Shown piece after piece: positions 1 through 5,270 of a stretch of DNA of 8,352 nt. Each line of letters starts with the position of its first letter. The first letter of the stretch is position 1. The position numbers and the translations under genes are program-made. The notes under the pieces were generated by a model. It was not told where the DNA came from. It was given only the letters and a program-made list of their open reading frames with translations, and searched no databases. Source of the stretch: Thermoleophilia bacterium (GTDB taxonomy: Bacteria > Actinomycetota > Thermoleophilia > Gaiellales > Gaiellaceae); contig JACVRU010000081.1 in assembly GCA_014534295.1 (NCBI GenBank), positions 1 to 8,352 of the forward strand, given 5' to 3'.

Positions 1-273
1 CACCTGCTCGGCGGAGCGCTCGAGCGGGCCGCCGAGGTGCCGCTGGAGGTCGCCCGCGCAGGGGCCGATCTCGCTGCGCTCGCGGAGGAGGTGCGGCGCT
101 CCTGCGAGCCCGCGCTCCAGGCCGACGTGGCCGGCGCCGCGGCCCTGGCCGCAGGGGCCGCCCAGGCGGCCGCCCGCCTCGTCGAGACGAACCTCGGCGC
201 GGCGGAGGACGACCCGCGCGTGCGCGAGGCGAGCCTCCACGCCGAGGCGGCACTAGGATCGAGCCGTGGCTGA
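1..273 (+). CDS. Cyclodeaminase/cyclohydrolase family protein (FtcD C-terminal/FchA-like), 3' part
   Basis: The reading frame is open from base 1, so the start lies outside the window; 90 residues and a TGA stop are visible. The segment A-A-E-V-P-L-E-V-A, followed by alternating helix-like stretches, an A-D-V-A-G-A-A-A-L-A motif and then V-E-T-N-L, matches the pattern I know from the C-terminal half of formiminotetrahydrofolate cyclodeaminase / methenyltetrahydrofolate cyclohydrolase (tevPLeiA, sDvgvAa, NlxxlxD). Members are all-helical cytoplasmic enzymes acting on formimino- or methenyl-tetrahydrofolate in one-carbon and histidine metabolism. The family's usual N of the gNpaaisD segment is replaced here (S-C-E-P-A-L-Q-A-D), so the exact reaction is uncertain. 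The stop overlaps the GTG start of the following protease gene by 8 nt, so the two are probably co-transcribed and coupled. Family assignment rests on the C-terminal part only. Confidence 0.75.
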   Translation, partial: HLLGGALERAAEVPLEVARAGADLAALAEEVRRSCEPALQADVAGAAALAAGAAQAAARLVETNLGAAEDDPRVREASLHAEAALGSSRG

Positions 274-1123
274 GCCGGAAGCTCCGCAGGTCGAGGAGGA
301 GGAAGAGGAGGAGCTACCGGCGTGGAGCCTGCCCGCCGACGCCGTCGAGCGGATCGGGATCCCGGTCGAATGGCCGGAGCGCGTCGACCGGGAGTGGGCC
401 TGGGGTGGCTCCACTGGCAAGGGCGTCAAGGTCTGCATCCTCGACAGCGGCGTCGAGGCGGGGCACCCGCTGGTCGGCGAGGTCGCCGGCGCGTGGGCGG
501 TCTCGCTCGGCGAGGACGAGCAGGCGATCGTCGAGGAGGACGACCAGGGCGACCAGTGCGGCCACGGCACCGCCTGCGCCGGGATCGTGCGCGCGCTCGC
601 GCCGGATGCCGAGCTCTACTCCGTCCGTGTGCTCGGCGCGGGCTACACGGGCAGCGGGCCGGTGCTTCTGGCCGGCCTGCGCTGGTCGATCGAGCAGGGC
701 TTCCACGTCATCAACATGAGCCTCTCGACGACGAAGAAGCAGTTCGCGGCGGTCCTCCACGAGCTGGCGGACAGCGCATACTTCCGCCGGACCGTGCTCG
801 TCGCCTCCGCGCACAACATGCCCGTGGAGAGCTTCCCGTGGAAGTTCTCGTCGGTGGTCTCCGTCGGCAGCCACGAGCTGGACGACGCGTTCACGCTCTT
901 CTCGAACCCGGACCCCCCGGTCGAGTTCTTCGCCCGCGGCGTCGACCTCGACGTCGCCTGGCTCGGCGGCTCGACGATCCGGGTCACCGGCAACAGCTTC
1001 GCGACGCCGCACGTGAGCGGCTTCTGCGCCCTCGTGCTCGGCAAGCACCCCGAGCTGACGCCGTTCCAGCTGAAGAACGTCCTCTACCTCGTCTCGGACA
1101 ACGTGGGGGGCGGGCGTGGCTGA
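266..1123 (+). CDS. S8 family (subtilisin-like) serine peptidase, no signal peptide
   Basis: This 285-residue protein carries the subtilase triad in the expected order: Asp60 in V-C-I-L-D-S-G-V, His100 in C-G-H-G-T-A-C-A-G-I, and Ser244 in G-N-S-F-A-T-P-H-V-S-G. The oxyanion-hole Asn is probably Asn174 in V-A-S-A-H-N-M-P, where most subtilases have A-A-G-N. All key residues are present, so activity is expected. The N terminus is an acidic tail with seven consecutive Glu (residues 10-16) and has no signal peptide or membrane segment, so a cytoplasmic enzyme without a normal secretory propeptide is inferred. The catalytic domain is compact (about residues 45-280) and ends soon after the helix following the Ser motif. 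The GTG start at 266 is supported by AGGA at 255-258 and by overlap with the preceding stop; the gene in turn overlaps the next one by 8 nt. The substrate is unknown. Candidates are processing of a partner protein or peptide rather than general degradation. Confidence 0.9.
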   Translation: MAEPEAPQVEEEEEEELPAWSLPADAVERIGIPVEWPERVDREWAWGGSTGKGVKVCILDSGVEAGHPLVGEVAGAWAVSLGEDEQAIVEEDDQGDQCGHGTACAGIVRALAPDAELYSVRVLGAGYTGSGPVLLAGLRWSIEQGFHVINMSLSTTKKQFAAVLHELADSAYFRRTVLVASAHNMPVESFPWKFSSVVSVGSHELDDAFTLFSNPDPPVEFFARGVDLDVAWLGGSTIRVTGNSFATPHVSGFCALVLGKHPELTPFQLKNVLYLVSDNVGGGRG

Positions 1124-1748
1124 CGGCGACCTTCGCGCGGCAGTCGCGGCGGGCGTCCTCGGCGCCGAGGAGCTCTACGCGCAGCTGCTCCGGTCCGTGG
1201 TCGAGGTCGCCCGGGCGATCTTCGGGGCCAAGGCGTCGTCGATCTTCCTGCTCGACGAGGAGGCCGACGAGCTCGTCTTCGCCGCCGTCTGCGGCGAGGG
1301 GGAGGAGCACCTCGTCGGGACGCGCATCCCGTCGTCCACGGGCATCGCCGGCTGGGTGCTCGTCACCCGGCAGCCGCTCGTGCTCGAGGACCTGGCGAAC
1401 GACCCGCGCTTCGCGCGCGACGTGGCCGAGGCGACCGGGTACGTGCCGAGCGGGCTGATGGCCGTCCCGCTGCTCCACGAGGAGCGCGCGCTCGGCGTCC
1501 TCCAGGTGCTCGACCGGCCCAAGCGGTCTCGGTTCACGCTCCAGGAGATGGAGTTGCTCGGCCTGTTCGCCAACCAGGCCGCGATCGCCGTCGACCTGCT
1601 CCAGCGCGCGCGCGAGGCGCGGGCGGTGCTCCAGGAGGACGAGAGCGTCGTCGCGCGCCTCGCGGAAGCCGTCCGCGCCCTGCCGGACGAGAAGAGGGAG
1701 GCGGGCCTGAAGCTCCTCGCCTCCCTCGAATCGGTGCTGCGGGACTGA
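1116..1748 (+). CDS. GAF domain-containing protein
   Basis: This 210-residue soluble protein has one GAF domain at about residues 20-165. Visible hallmarks are A-S-S-I-F-L-L-D (39-47), the G-I-A-G-W-V segment (76-81) followed by R-Q-P-L-V-L-E-D and N-D-P-R-F, then L-M-A-V-P-L-L (114-120) and G-V-L-Q-V-L-D (127-133). The rest (about 160-208) is a charged, probably coiled-coil helix with no effector domain (no HTH, kinase, GGDEF or phosphatase signature). GAF domains bind small ligands such as cyclic nucleotides, haem or nitric-oxide-type signals, or act as dimer interfaces; no ligand can be named here. A stand-alone GAF protein is likely to work through a partner, and the protease overlapping it by 8 nt is the obvious candidate. 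The GTG start is set by that overlap (GTGGCTGA). Its TGA stop directly abuts the stop of the convergent small gene on the other strand, with no spacer. Confidence 0.85.
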   Translation: MADGDLRAAVAAGVLGAEELYAQLLRSVVEVARAIFGAKASSIFLLDEEADELVFAAVCGEGEEHLVGTRIPSSTGIAGWVLVTRQPLVLEDLANDPRFARDVAEATGYVPSGLMAVPLLHEERALGVLQVLDRPKRSRFTLQEMELLGLFANQAAIAVDLLQRAREARAVLQEDESVVARLAEAVRALPDEKREAGLKLLASLESVLRD

Positions 1749-1904
1749 CTAGAGGCTCTGCGGGCGGTGGCGCAGGGAGTGCGCCTCGACGTCGTCGTCC
1801 TCTGCCTCGTCGGCCGGCTCCTCGGACGCCAACGGCAGCTTCTTGCCGCGGCGATGCGCCTCGACGTCCTCGCTCTCGCCCTCGATCCGCTCCTGCTCCT
1901 CCAT
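1749..1904 (-). CDS. Small charged repeat protein with two D-V-E-A-H units (paralogue 2)
   Basis: I do not recognise a named family. The 51-residue product begins with ATG at 1904, preceded by a strong GGGAGGAA Shine-Dalgarno site (1917-1910) at 7 nt, which makes this short start far better than the longer frame open upstream to 2285. It carries two units of the pattern acidic run, D-V-E-A-H, basic stretch: one ends at His17 and is followed by R-R-G-K-K, the other ends at His42 and is followed by S-L-R-H-R. Between them lies A-S-E-E plus an acidic linker. There is no Cys, membrane segment or signal peptide; the product should be disordered or helical and rich in both Glu/Asp and Arg/Lys/His. 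Its first 19 residues align with those of the neighbouring 70-residue gene, with both first histidines at position 17, so the two are tandem paralogues. Function is unknown. Confidence 0.72.
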   Translation of the reverse strand: MEEQERIEGESEDVEAHRRGKKLPLASEEPADEAEDDDVEAHSLRHRPQSL

Positions 1905-1909
1905 CCGTG

Positions 1910-1917
1910 TTCCTCCC
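1910..1917 (-). promoter_or_regulatory. Ribosome binding site of the 51-aa repeat gene
   Basis: Reading the minus strand, GGGAGGAA lies with its GGAGG core 7 nt upstream of the ATG at 1904. It decides the start of this small gene against the longer open frame that continues to 2285. Confidence 0.7.
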
Positions 1918-1924
1918 TTCGATG

Positions 1925-1952
1925 CGACGGGCCGGGAGGACCCGGCCCGTCG
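1925..1952. repeat. Perfect 12-bp inverted repeat with 4-nt loop between the two repeat-protein genes
   Basis: CGACGGGCCGGG (1925-1936), loop AGGA, then CCCGGCCCGTCG (1941-1952) is a perfect hairpin, almost entirely G-C. It lies in the 67-nt gap between the stop of the 70-aa gene and the start of the 51-aa gene. No T-tract follows on either strand, so it is not a canonical intrinsic terminator. It could be a weak or actinobacterial-type terminator, an mRNA-stabilising or processing stem that sets different levels of the two paralogues, or a protein-binding palindrome. Its minus-strand 3' edge is only 8 nt from the ribosome binding site of the 51-aa gene. Confidence 0.7.
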
Positions 1953-1971
1953 AGATTCTCCTCCGCTGGGG

Positions 1972-2184
1972 CTAGAGCGCCCGCGGGGACTTGCGGTGCA
2001 GCTCGAAGTCCTCGTCCTCGCCCTCGGCCTCCGGCTCCTCGTTGGCCATGATCTTCGGCTTGTTCTTGCCGTGCGCCTCGACGTCGGCGTCCTCGCGCTC
2101 GGCCTCCTCGTTGGCCATGATGCTCTTGCGGCGGTGCGCCTCGACGTCCTCCTGCTCCTCGGTGCGCTTGTCCTGATCCTCCAC
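1972..2184 (-). CDS. Small charged repeat protein with three D-V-E-A-H-type units (paralogue 1)
   Basis: I do not recognise a named family. The 70-residue product starts at GTG (2184), with a perfect AAGGAGG (2197-2191) 6 nt upstream; the longer frame to 2271 lacks comparable support. It carries three units: D-V-E-A-H ending at His17, D-V-E-A-H ending at His38, and a degenerate D-F-E-L-H ending at His63. Each is followed by a basic patch (R-R-K-S, G-K-N-K-P-K, R-K-S-P-R). After the first two come I-M-A-N-E-E and a Glu/Asp-rich linker, so charge alternates along the chain. No Cys, membrane segment or signal peptide is present. Unit spacing is 21 and 25 residues. It lies upstream of its 51-aa paralogue on the same strand and diverges from the MFS-cNMP gene. 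Possible roles are a disordered chaperone-like or nucleic-acid-associated protein, or a multi-unit precursor peptide; the sequence does not decide. Confidence 0.75.
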   Translation of the reverse strand: MEDQDKRTEEQEDVEAHRRKSIMANEEAEREDADVEAHGKNKPKIMANEEPEAEGEDEDFELHRKSPRAL

Positions 2185-2289
2185 CGGAATCCTCCTTGTC
2201 GACGTGGCCCGTGGGCCTGATCTGTCCACGAGACGTACCTGGCCCCCGTTTTCTTCCCTCGACTCTTCCAAAACGTCAGGAACATTGCA
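2185..2289. promoter_or_regulatory. Divergent intergenic region between the repeat-protein gene and the MFS-cNMP gene
   Basis: These 105 nt separate two divergent starts and must hold both promoters. I see the Shine-Dalgarno sites of both genes (2191-2197 minus; 2278-2282 plus) and a short palindrome GGCCCgtGGGCC (2206-2217), but no convincing -35/-10 pair on either strand. Shared control of the two divergent genes is possible and not shown. Confidence 0.45.
2191..2197 (-). promoter_or_regulatory. Ribosome binding site of the 70-aa repeat gene
   Basis: On the minus strand AAGGAGG sits 6 nt upstream of the GTG at 2184. It is a near-perfect anti-16S match and the main evidence that this short GTG-initiated gene is real and translated well. 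Confidence 0.75.
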
Positions 2290-3957
2290 ATGCTCGCCGC
2301 GATGTCACGGTTCGGCGAGCGGCTGCGGGAGTCCCTCCGCGCCTTCCGATCGGTCTACGGCAACAAGGGGCTCCGCCGCCTCCAGCTCGCCTGGGCCGGG
2401 GCGATCGTCGGCGGCTGGGCGTACGTCATCAGCCTGGCGGTGTACGCCTACCGCGAGGACGGGGCCTTCGCGGTTGGGGCCCTGGCCGTGGCCCGCTGGG
2501 TGACGGCGGGCCTGGCGGCGCCGCTCGCCGGGATCGCAGGCGACCGCTACCCCCGGGTGCGCGTGCTCGTCGCCTCGAACGTCGTGCGCTGCGCCGCGAT
2601 CGCCGGGGCGGGGGTGGCCGTGCTGGCCGGCCTGTCTCCCTACGTCGTCTATGCGCTCGCCGTCCTCGCGGCGCTCGCGGGGACGGTCTTCGGGCCGTCG
2701 GAGTCGGCGCTGATCCCCACGCTCGCCCGGTCGCCGGAGGAGCTGACGGCGGCGAACGTGAGCGCGAGCACGATCGACAGCGTCGGTACGTTCATGGGCC
2801 CGGCGCTCGGAGGCTTCCTCCTCGCGGCGACATCGCCGGAGATCGCGTTCTTCGCCGCTGCCGGCCTCGTCGCCTGGTCGGCCGTCGTCGTTTCCGGCGT
2901 GCAGGAGGGACCGCGGGCGCCTCGCGACGAGGAGGAGGGGGCGCTCCGCGGCGGGCTGGCCGGCTTCCGGACGCTGTTCGGCGACTCCCGCCTGCGGCTG
3001 ATTGCGGGCCTGCTCGCCGTCTACACGCTCCTCGACGGAGCGCTGGACGTCCTCATCGTCGTGCTCGCTCTCGAGACGCTCGACCTCGGCGACTCCGGCG
3101 TCGGCTTCCTCCACTCGACCGCCGGGATCGGCGGCCTGCTCGGTATCGTCGTCGCCGCGGGCTTCGTCGGCCGGAAGGGGCTCGCGTCGCCGATCGGGAT
3201 GGGGATGGCGTTCTGGGGCGTGCCGATCCTGCTGATCGGCCTCTGGCCGAATCAGGCTTCCGCACTCGCGCTGCTCGCTGCCGTGGGCGCCGCCACCACG
3301 ATCGTCGGCGTCGCCGGGGATACGCTCTTGCAGCGCGCCGTGCCCGAGGAAGTGCTCGCGCGTGTGTTCGGCGTCCTCGACAGCATGATGCTCGTCTCGA
3401 TCGCGATCGGCGCCGCGCTCGCGCCGACCTTCGTCCACCTGATCGGCATGCGGGGGACGCTGATCGGCGTGGGGGCGATCCTCCCGCTGCTGGCGCTCGT
3501 CTCCTGGCCGCGCCTGCGGGAGATCGACCGGGCCGCGGAGGTGCCGGCACGCCCGCTCGAGCTCCTGGTCGAGCACCCGATCTTCGCGCCGCTGCCCCCG
3601 CCCCGGCTCGAGCAGCTCGCACAGCTCCTCTCGGAGCGCCGCGTCGAGGCCGGCGAGACCGTCGTCCGCCAGGGTGAGCCGGGTGACGACTTCTTCCTCG
3701 TCTCCGACGGGCTCGTCCGGGTGACCGTCGACGGTGCGGCGGCCGGGGAGCTCGGGCCGGGCGAGGGGTTCGGCGAGATCGCGCTACTGCGGGACGTGCC
3801 CCGGACGGCCACGGTCGACGCTGTGGCGCCGACGACGCTCTACGCGCTCGACCGCTCGGAGTTCCTGAGCGCGCTCGGCGGCCACGCGGAGAGCGCGGCC
3901 GCCGCGGAGGGGGTCGCCGGGCGGCGGCTCGCCGCCTACCGCCCGGCGACCGTCTGA
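2290..3957 (+). CDS. MFS transporter fused to a C-terminal cyclic nucleotide-binding domain
   Basis: The 555-residue protein has two parts. Residues about 30-410 are hydrophobic with alternating helices and MFS features: a motif-A-like G-I-A-G-D-R-Y-P-R-V-R-V-L-V (81-94) after helix 2, and a second-half counterpart near V-P-E-E-V-L-A-R-V-F-G (351-361). The overall pattern recalls the enterobactin-exporter-like MFS_3 group, suggesting efflux. Residues about 425-532 form a cNMP-binding/Crp-like domain with G-E-T-V-V-R-Q-G-E-P-G-D-D-F-F-L-V (455-471) and a phosphate-binding cassette F-G-E-I-A-L-L (494-500) and P-R-T-A-T-V (504-509). Glu496 and Arg505 are the usual ribose and phosphate ligands, so cAMP- or cGMP-type binding looks possible. 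The domain is expected on the cytoplasmic side. The start ATG at 2290 has AGGAA (2278-2282) at 7 nt; an in-frame ATG at 2302 is an alternative without a clear site. The transported substrate cannot be inferred. Confidence 0.88.
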   Translation: MLAAMSRFGERLRESLRAFRSVYGNKGLRRLQLAWAGAIVGGWAYVISLAVYAYREDGAFAVGALAVARWVTAGLAAPLAGIAGDRYPRVRVLVASNVVRCAAIAGAGVAVLAGLSPYVVYALAVLAALAGTVFGPSESALIPTLARSPEELTAANVSASTIDSVGTFMGPALGGFLLAATSPEIAFFAAAGLVAWSAVVVSGVQEGPRAPRDEEEGALRGGLAGFRTLFGDSRLRLIAGLLAVYTLLDGALDVLIVVLALETLDLGDSGVGFLHSTAGIGGLLGIVVAAGFVGRKGLASPIGMGMAFWGVPILLIGLWPNQASALALLAAVGAATTIVGVAGDTLLQRAVPEEVLARVFGVLDSMMLVSIAIGAALAPTFVHLIGMRGTLIGVGAILPLLALVSWPRLREIDRAAEVPARPLELLVEHPIFAPLPPPRLEQLAQLLSERRVEAGETVVRQGEPGDDFFLVSDGLVRVTVDGAAAGELGPGEGFGEIALLRDVPRTATVDAVAPTTLYALDRSEFLSALGGHAESAAAAEGVAGRRLAAYRPATV

Positions 3958-3973
3958 CGGAGGAGGTGGCCTA

Positions 3974-4219
3974 CTAGGCCGCCCGCTCCAGCCGCTCCTC
4001 GGCGCGGGCGCGCGCGATGATGCGCTCGCGGTCGCCGAAGCGCGCCTGAGCGCGGAGGGCGCGGTGCTGCTCCCAGAGCTGCGCCAGCCGTTCGTCGAGC
4101 TGCTTGAGCTCGCTCGCGACGGCAGGGTCCAGCCCCTCGCCGAGCTCGCGCCACAGCTCACGCCGGCGCTCGCTCAGCGCGTCGATCTCACGGTGGATCT
4201 GCTCGTACGTGTTCATCAT
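3974..4219 (-). CDS. DUF2630-like small coiled-coil protein
   Basis: The 81-residue product is almost wholly helical and charged: an N-terminal helix (Y-E-Q-I-H-R-E-I-D-A-L), a spacer with G-L-D-P-A, then L-K-Q-L-D-E-R-L-A-Q-L-W-E-Q-H-R-A-L-R-A and a terminal R-A-R-A-E-E-R-L-E-R-A-A. The L-x-x-L-D-x-x-L-x-x-x-W-x-x-x-R-x-x-R-A spacing resembles actinobacterial DUF2630 proteins, whose function is unknown; this match is from memory and moderate. It is the last gene of the minus-strand operon, 32 nt after the metallopeptidase stop. Two adjacent ATG codons (4219 and 4216) could start it and neither has a clear Shine-Dalgarno site, so translation may depend on the upstream genes. It ends in tandem TAG stops (3976-3974, 3973-3971), 16 nt from the convergent MFS-cNMP stop. 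Confidence 0.7.
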   Translation of the reverse strand: MMNTYEQIHREIDALSERRRELWRELGEGLDPAVASELKQLDERLAQLWEQHRALRAQARFGDRERIIARARAEERLERAA

Positions 4220-4251
4220 CCGGAAGAACGCGGTGCCCGCGACGCGTATTC

Positions 4252-4563
4252 CTAGTCGTAGCCGAGCTCCGCCAGCCGGTCCTCGTCGATCCCGAAGTAG
4301 TGCGCGACCTCGTGCAGGACGGTGATCTGGATCTCCTCGCGGAGCAGCTCAGGGTCGTCCCCGAACTCCTCTACGAGCGGCTCGCGGTAGATCGTCACCC
4401 GCGCCGGTAGGTACGGGTCCTCGGAGAAGAGCCCGAAGAGGTCGGGCTCCGCGGCGTTCTCCTCCTCGACCACGACGACGAGGTTCTCCAGCTTGGCGGC
4501 GAGGTCCGCGGGGAGGAGGTCGAGCGCCACCCGGACGTGCTCCTCGAACTCGGCAGCGCGCAC
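4252..4563 (-). CDS. Small HEXXH metallopeptidase-family protein (zincin_1/DUF1025-like)
   Basis: The 103-residue protein contains H-E-V-A-H at residues 84-88 in I-T-V-L-H-E-V-A-H-Y-F-G-I-D-E-D-R-L, the minimal zinc-binding motif of zincin peptidases. The acidic cluster 93-95 after the motif (G-I-D-E-D) may supply the third ligand. The short length, the V-T-I-Y-R-E-P-L segment before the helix and the terminal L-x-x-L-G-Y match the actinobacterial zincin_1 (PF06262-type) family. These are predicted cytoplasmic metallopeptidases whose substrates are not known. No signal peptide or membrane helix is seen. The GTG start at 4563 shares its first base with the last base of the rhomboid stop (TAGTG), which indicates translational coupling; the frame stays open far upstream but that part is rhomboid shadow. 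It lies between a membrane protease and a DUF2630-like protein in one operon. Confidence 0.82.
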   Translation of the reverse strand: MRAAEFEEHVRVALDLLPADLAAKLENLVVVVEEENAAEPDLFGLFSEDPYLPARVTIYREPLVEEFGDDPELLREEIQITVLHEVAHYFGIDEDRLAELGYD

Positions 4564-5270
4564 TAGTAGTGGGGGCGCAAGGGTTGACGCGCCTTCACGA
4601 GGTGGATGGTCAGCAGCCCGAAGACGAAGCCGCCGATGTGCGCGAAGAAGGCGACGCCGCCCCCCTGCTGCGGCTCGAGGATCGAGAAGCCGCCCTGCCA
4701 GAGCTGGAACAGGAACCAGATGCCGAGGTAGAGGATCGCCGGGATCTCCCGCAGGAAGAAGATGAAGCCGAGGAAGATCGCCGTCAGCACGCTCGCGTGC
4801 GGCAGGAGCAGGAGGTAGGCGCCGAGCACGCCCGCGATCGCCCCGGAGGCGCCGATGTTCGGGATCGAAGCCGACTGCGGGTCGCCGAACCACAGCGTGA
4901 CGAGCGTCTGCGCGGCGGTGGCCGCAATCCCGGCGACCAGGTACCAGAGGAGGAAGCGCAGGCGGCCGAGGGCGTCCTCGACGTTGTTGCCGAAGATCCA
5001 CAGGAAGAGCATGTTGCCGCCCAGGTGGATGATGTCGCCGTGCATGAACATGGAGGTGAAGACCGAGGCGAGGAAGGGCGTGTCGTTCTGCCCGGCGACG
5101 CCGACGCACGGCCCCTGCACCTCGCAGGGGTAGTAGCCGTAGCGGATCACGTCCTCCTCGAACGGCGTCCCCGATACCTGCCAGACGAAGGCGAGGACGT
5201 TGGCGACGATCAGCGCGACCGTCACGAGCGGGAAGTGCCTGGTGGGGACGTTGTCCTTGAGCGGGAACAT
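4563..5270 (-). CDS. Rhomboid family intramembrane serine protease
   Basis: The 235-residue protein has about six or seven hydrophobic segments (near 13-31, 66-94, 105-127, 140-158, 160-173, 178-195, 204-225). Rhomboid landmarks are present: H-G-D-I-I-H-L-G-G-N-M-L-F-L-W-I-F-G (77-94) with His82 and Asn86, the nucleophile motif G-A-S-G-A with Ser142, and the catalytic His211 in F-F-A-H-I-G-G-F-V-F-G. Asn86, Ser142 and His211 make a complete rhomboid active site, so proteolysis of transmembrane substrates within the membrane is expected. The first loop (about 33-65) contains Cys49 and Cys55, which could form an extracytoplasmic disulphide if that loop faces outwards. The ATG start overlaps the preceding ornithine carbamoyltransferase stop by one base (TGATG), and its own stop overlaps the metallopeptidase start, so it is the middle of a coupled operon. 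The substrate is unknown. Confidence 0.93.
   Translation of the reverse strand: MFPLKDNVPTRHFPLVTVALIVANVLAFVWQVSGTPFEEDVIRYGYYPCEVQGPCVGVAGQNDTPFLASVFTSMFMHGDIIHLGGNMLFLWIFGNNVEDALGRLRFLLWYLVAGIAATAAQTLVTLWFGDPQSASIPNIGASGAIAGVLGAYLLLLPHASVLTAIFLGFIFFLREIPAILYLGIWFLFQLWQGGFSILEPQQGGGVAFFAHIGGFVFGLLTIHLVKARQPLRPHY

Noticed and set aside
314..1048. Antisense open frame of 244 codons under the S8 protease
   Set aside because: Same shadow composition, no ribosome binding site, and the sense frame holds the complete catalytic triad.
1780..2148. Four copies of TGCGCCTCGACGTC as a possible DNA-level repeat array or CRISPR-like element
   Set aside because: Each copy is in frame and encodes D-V-E-A-H, spacing is irregular, and no conserved flanks exist beyond the coding unit; it is a protein repeat.
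2206..2217. GGCCCgtGGGCC palindrome as an operator for the divergent pair
   Set aside because: Five-base arms of pure G/C are expected by chance in this composition and no promoter elements are placed around it.
1749..2285. Extended 178-codon version of the 51-aa repeat protein
   Set aside because: The upstream 127 codons are Arg/Ser/Thr-rich shadow of the 70-aa gene, while a strong ribosome binding site points to the ATG at 1904.
2305..3576. Antisense open frame of 423 codons under the MFS-cNMP gene
   Set aside because: Low-complexity Arg/Asp/Glu/His-rich product without motifs, typical of an antisense shadow in high-GC DNA; the sense strand has clear family motifs.
2196..3677. Long open frame (493 codons) on the plus strand overlapping the MFS-cNMP gene
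   Set aside because: Composition is Arg/Pro/Gly/Ala-rich with no domain; it is the shadow of GC-rich codons of the real gene in another frame.
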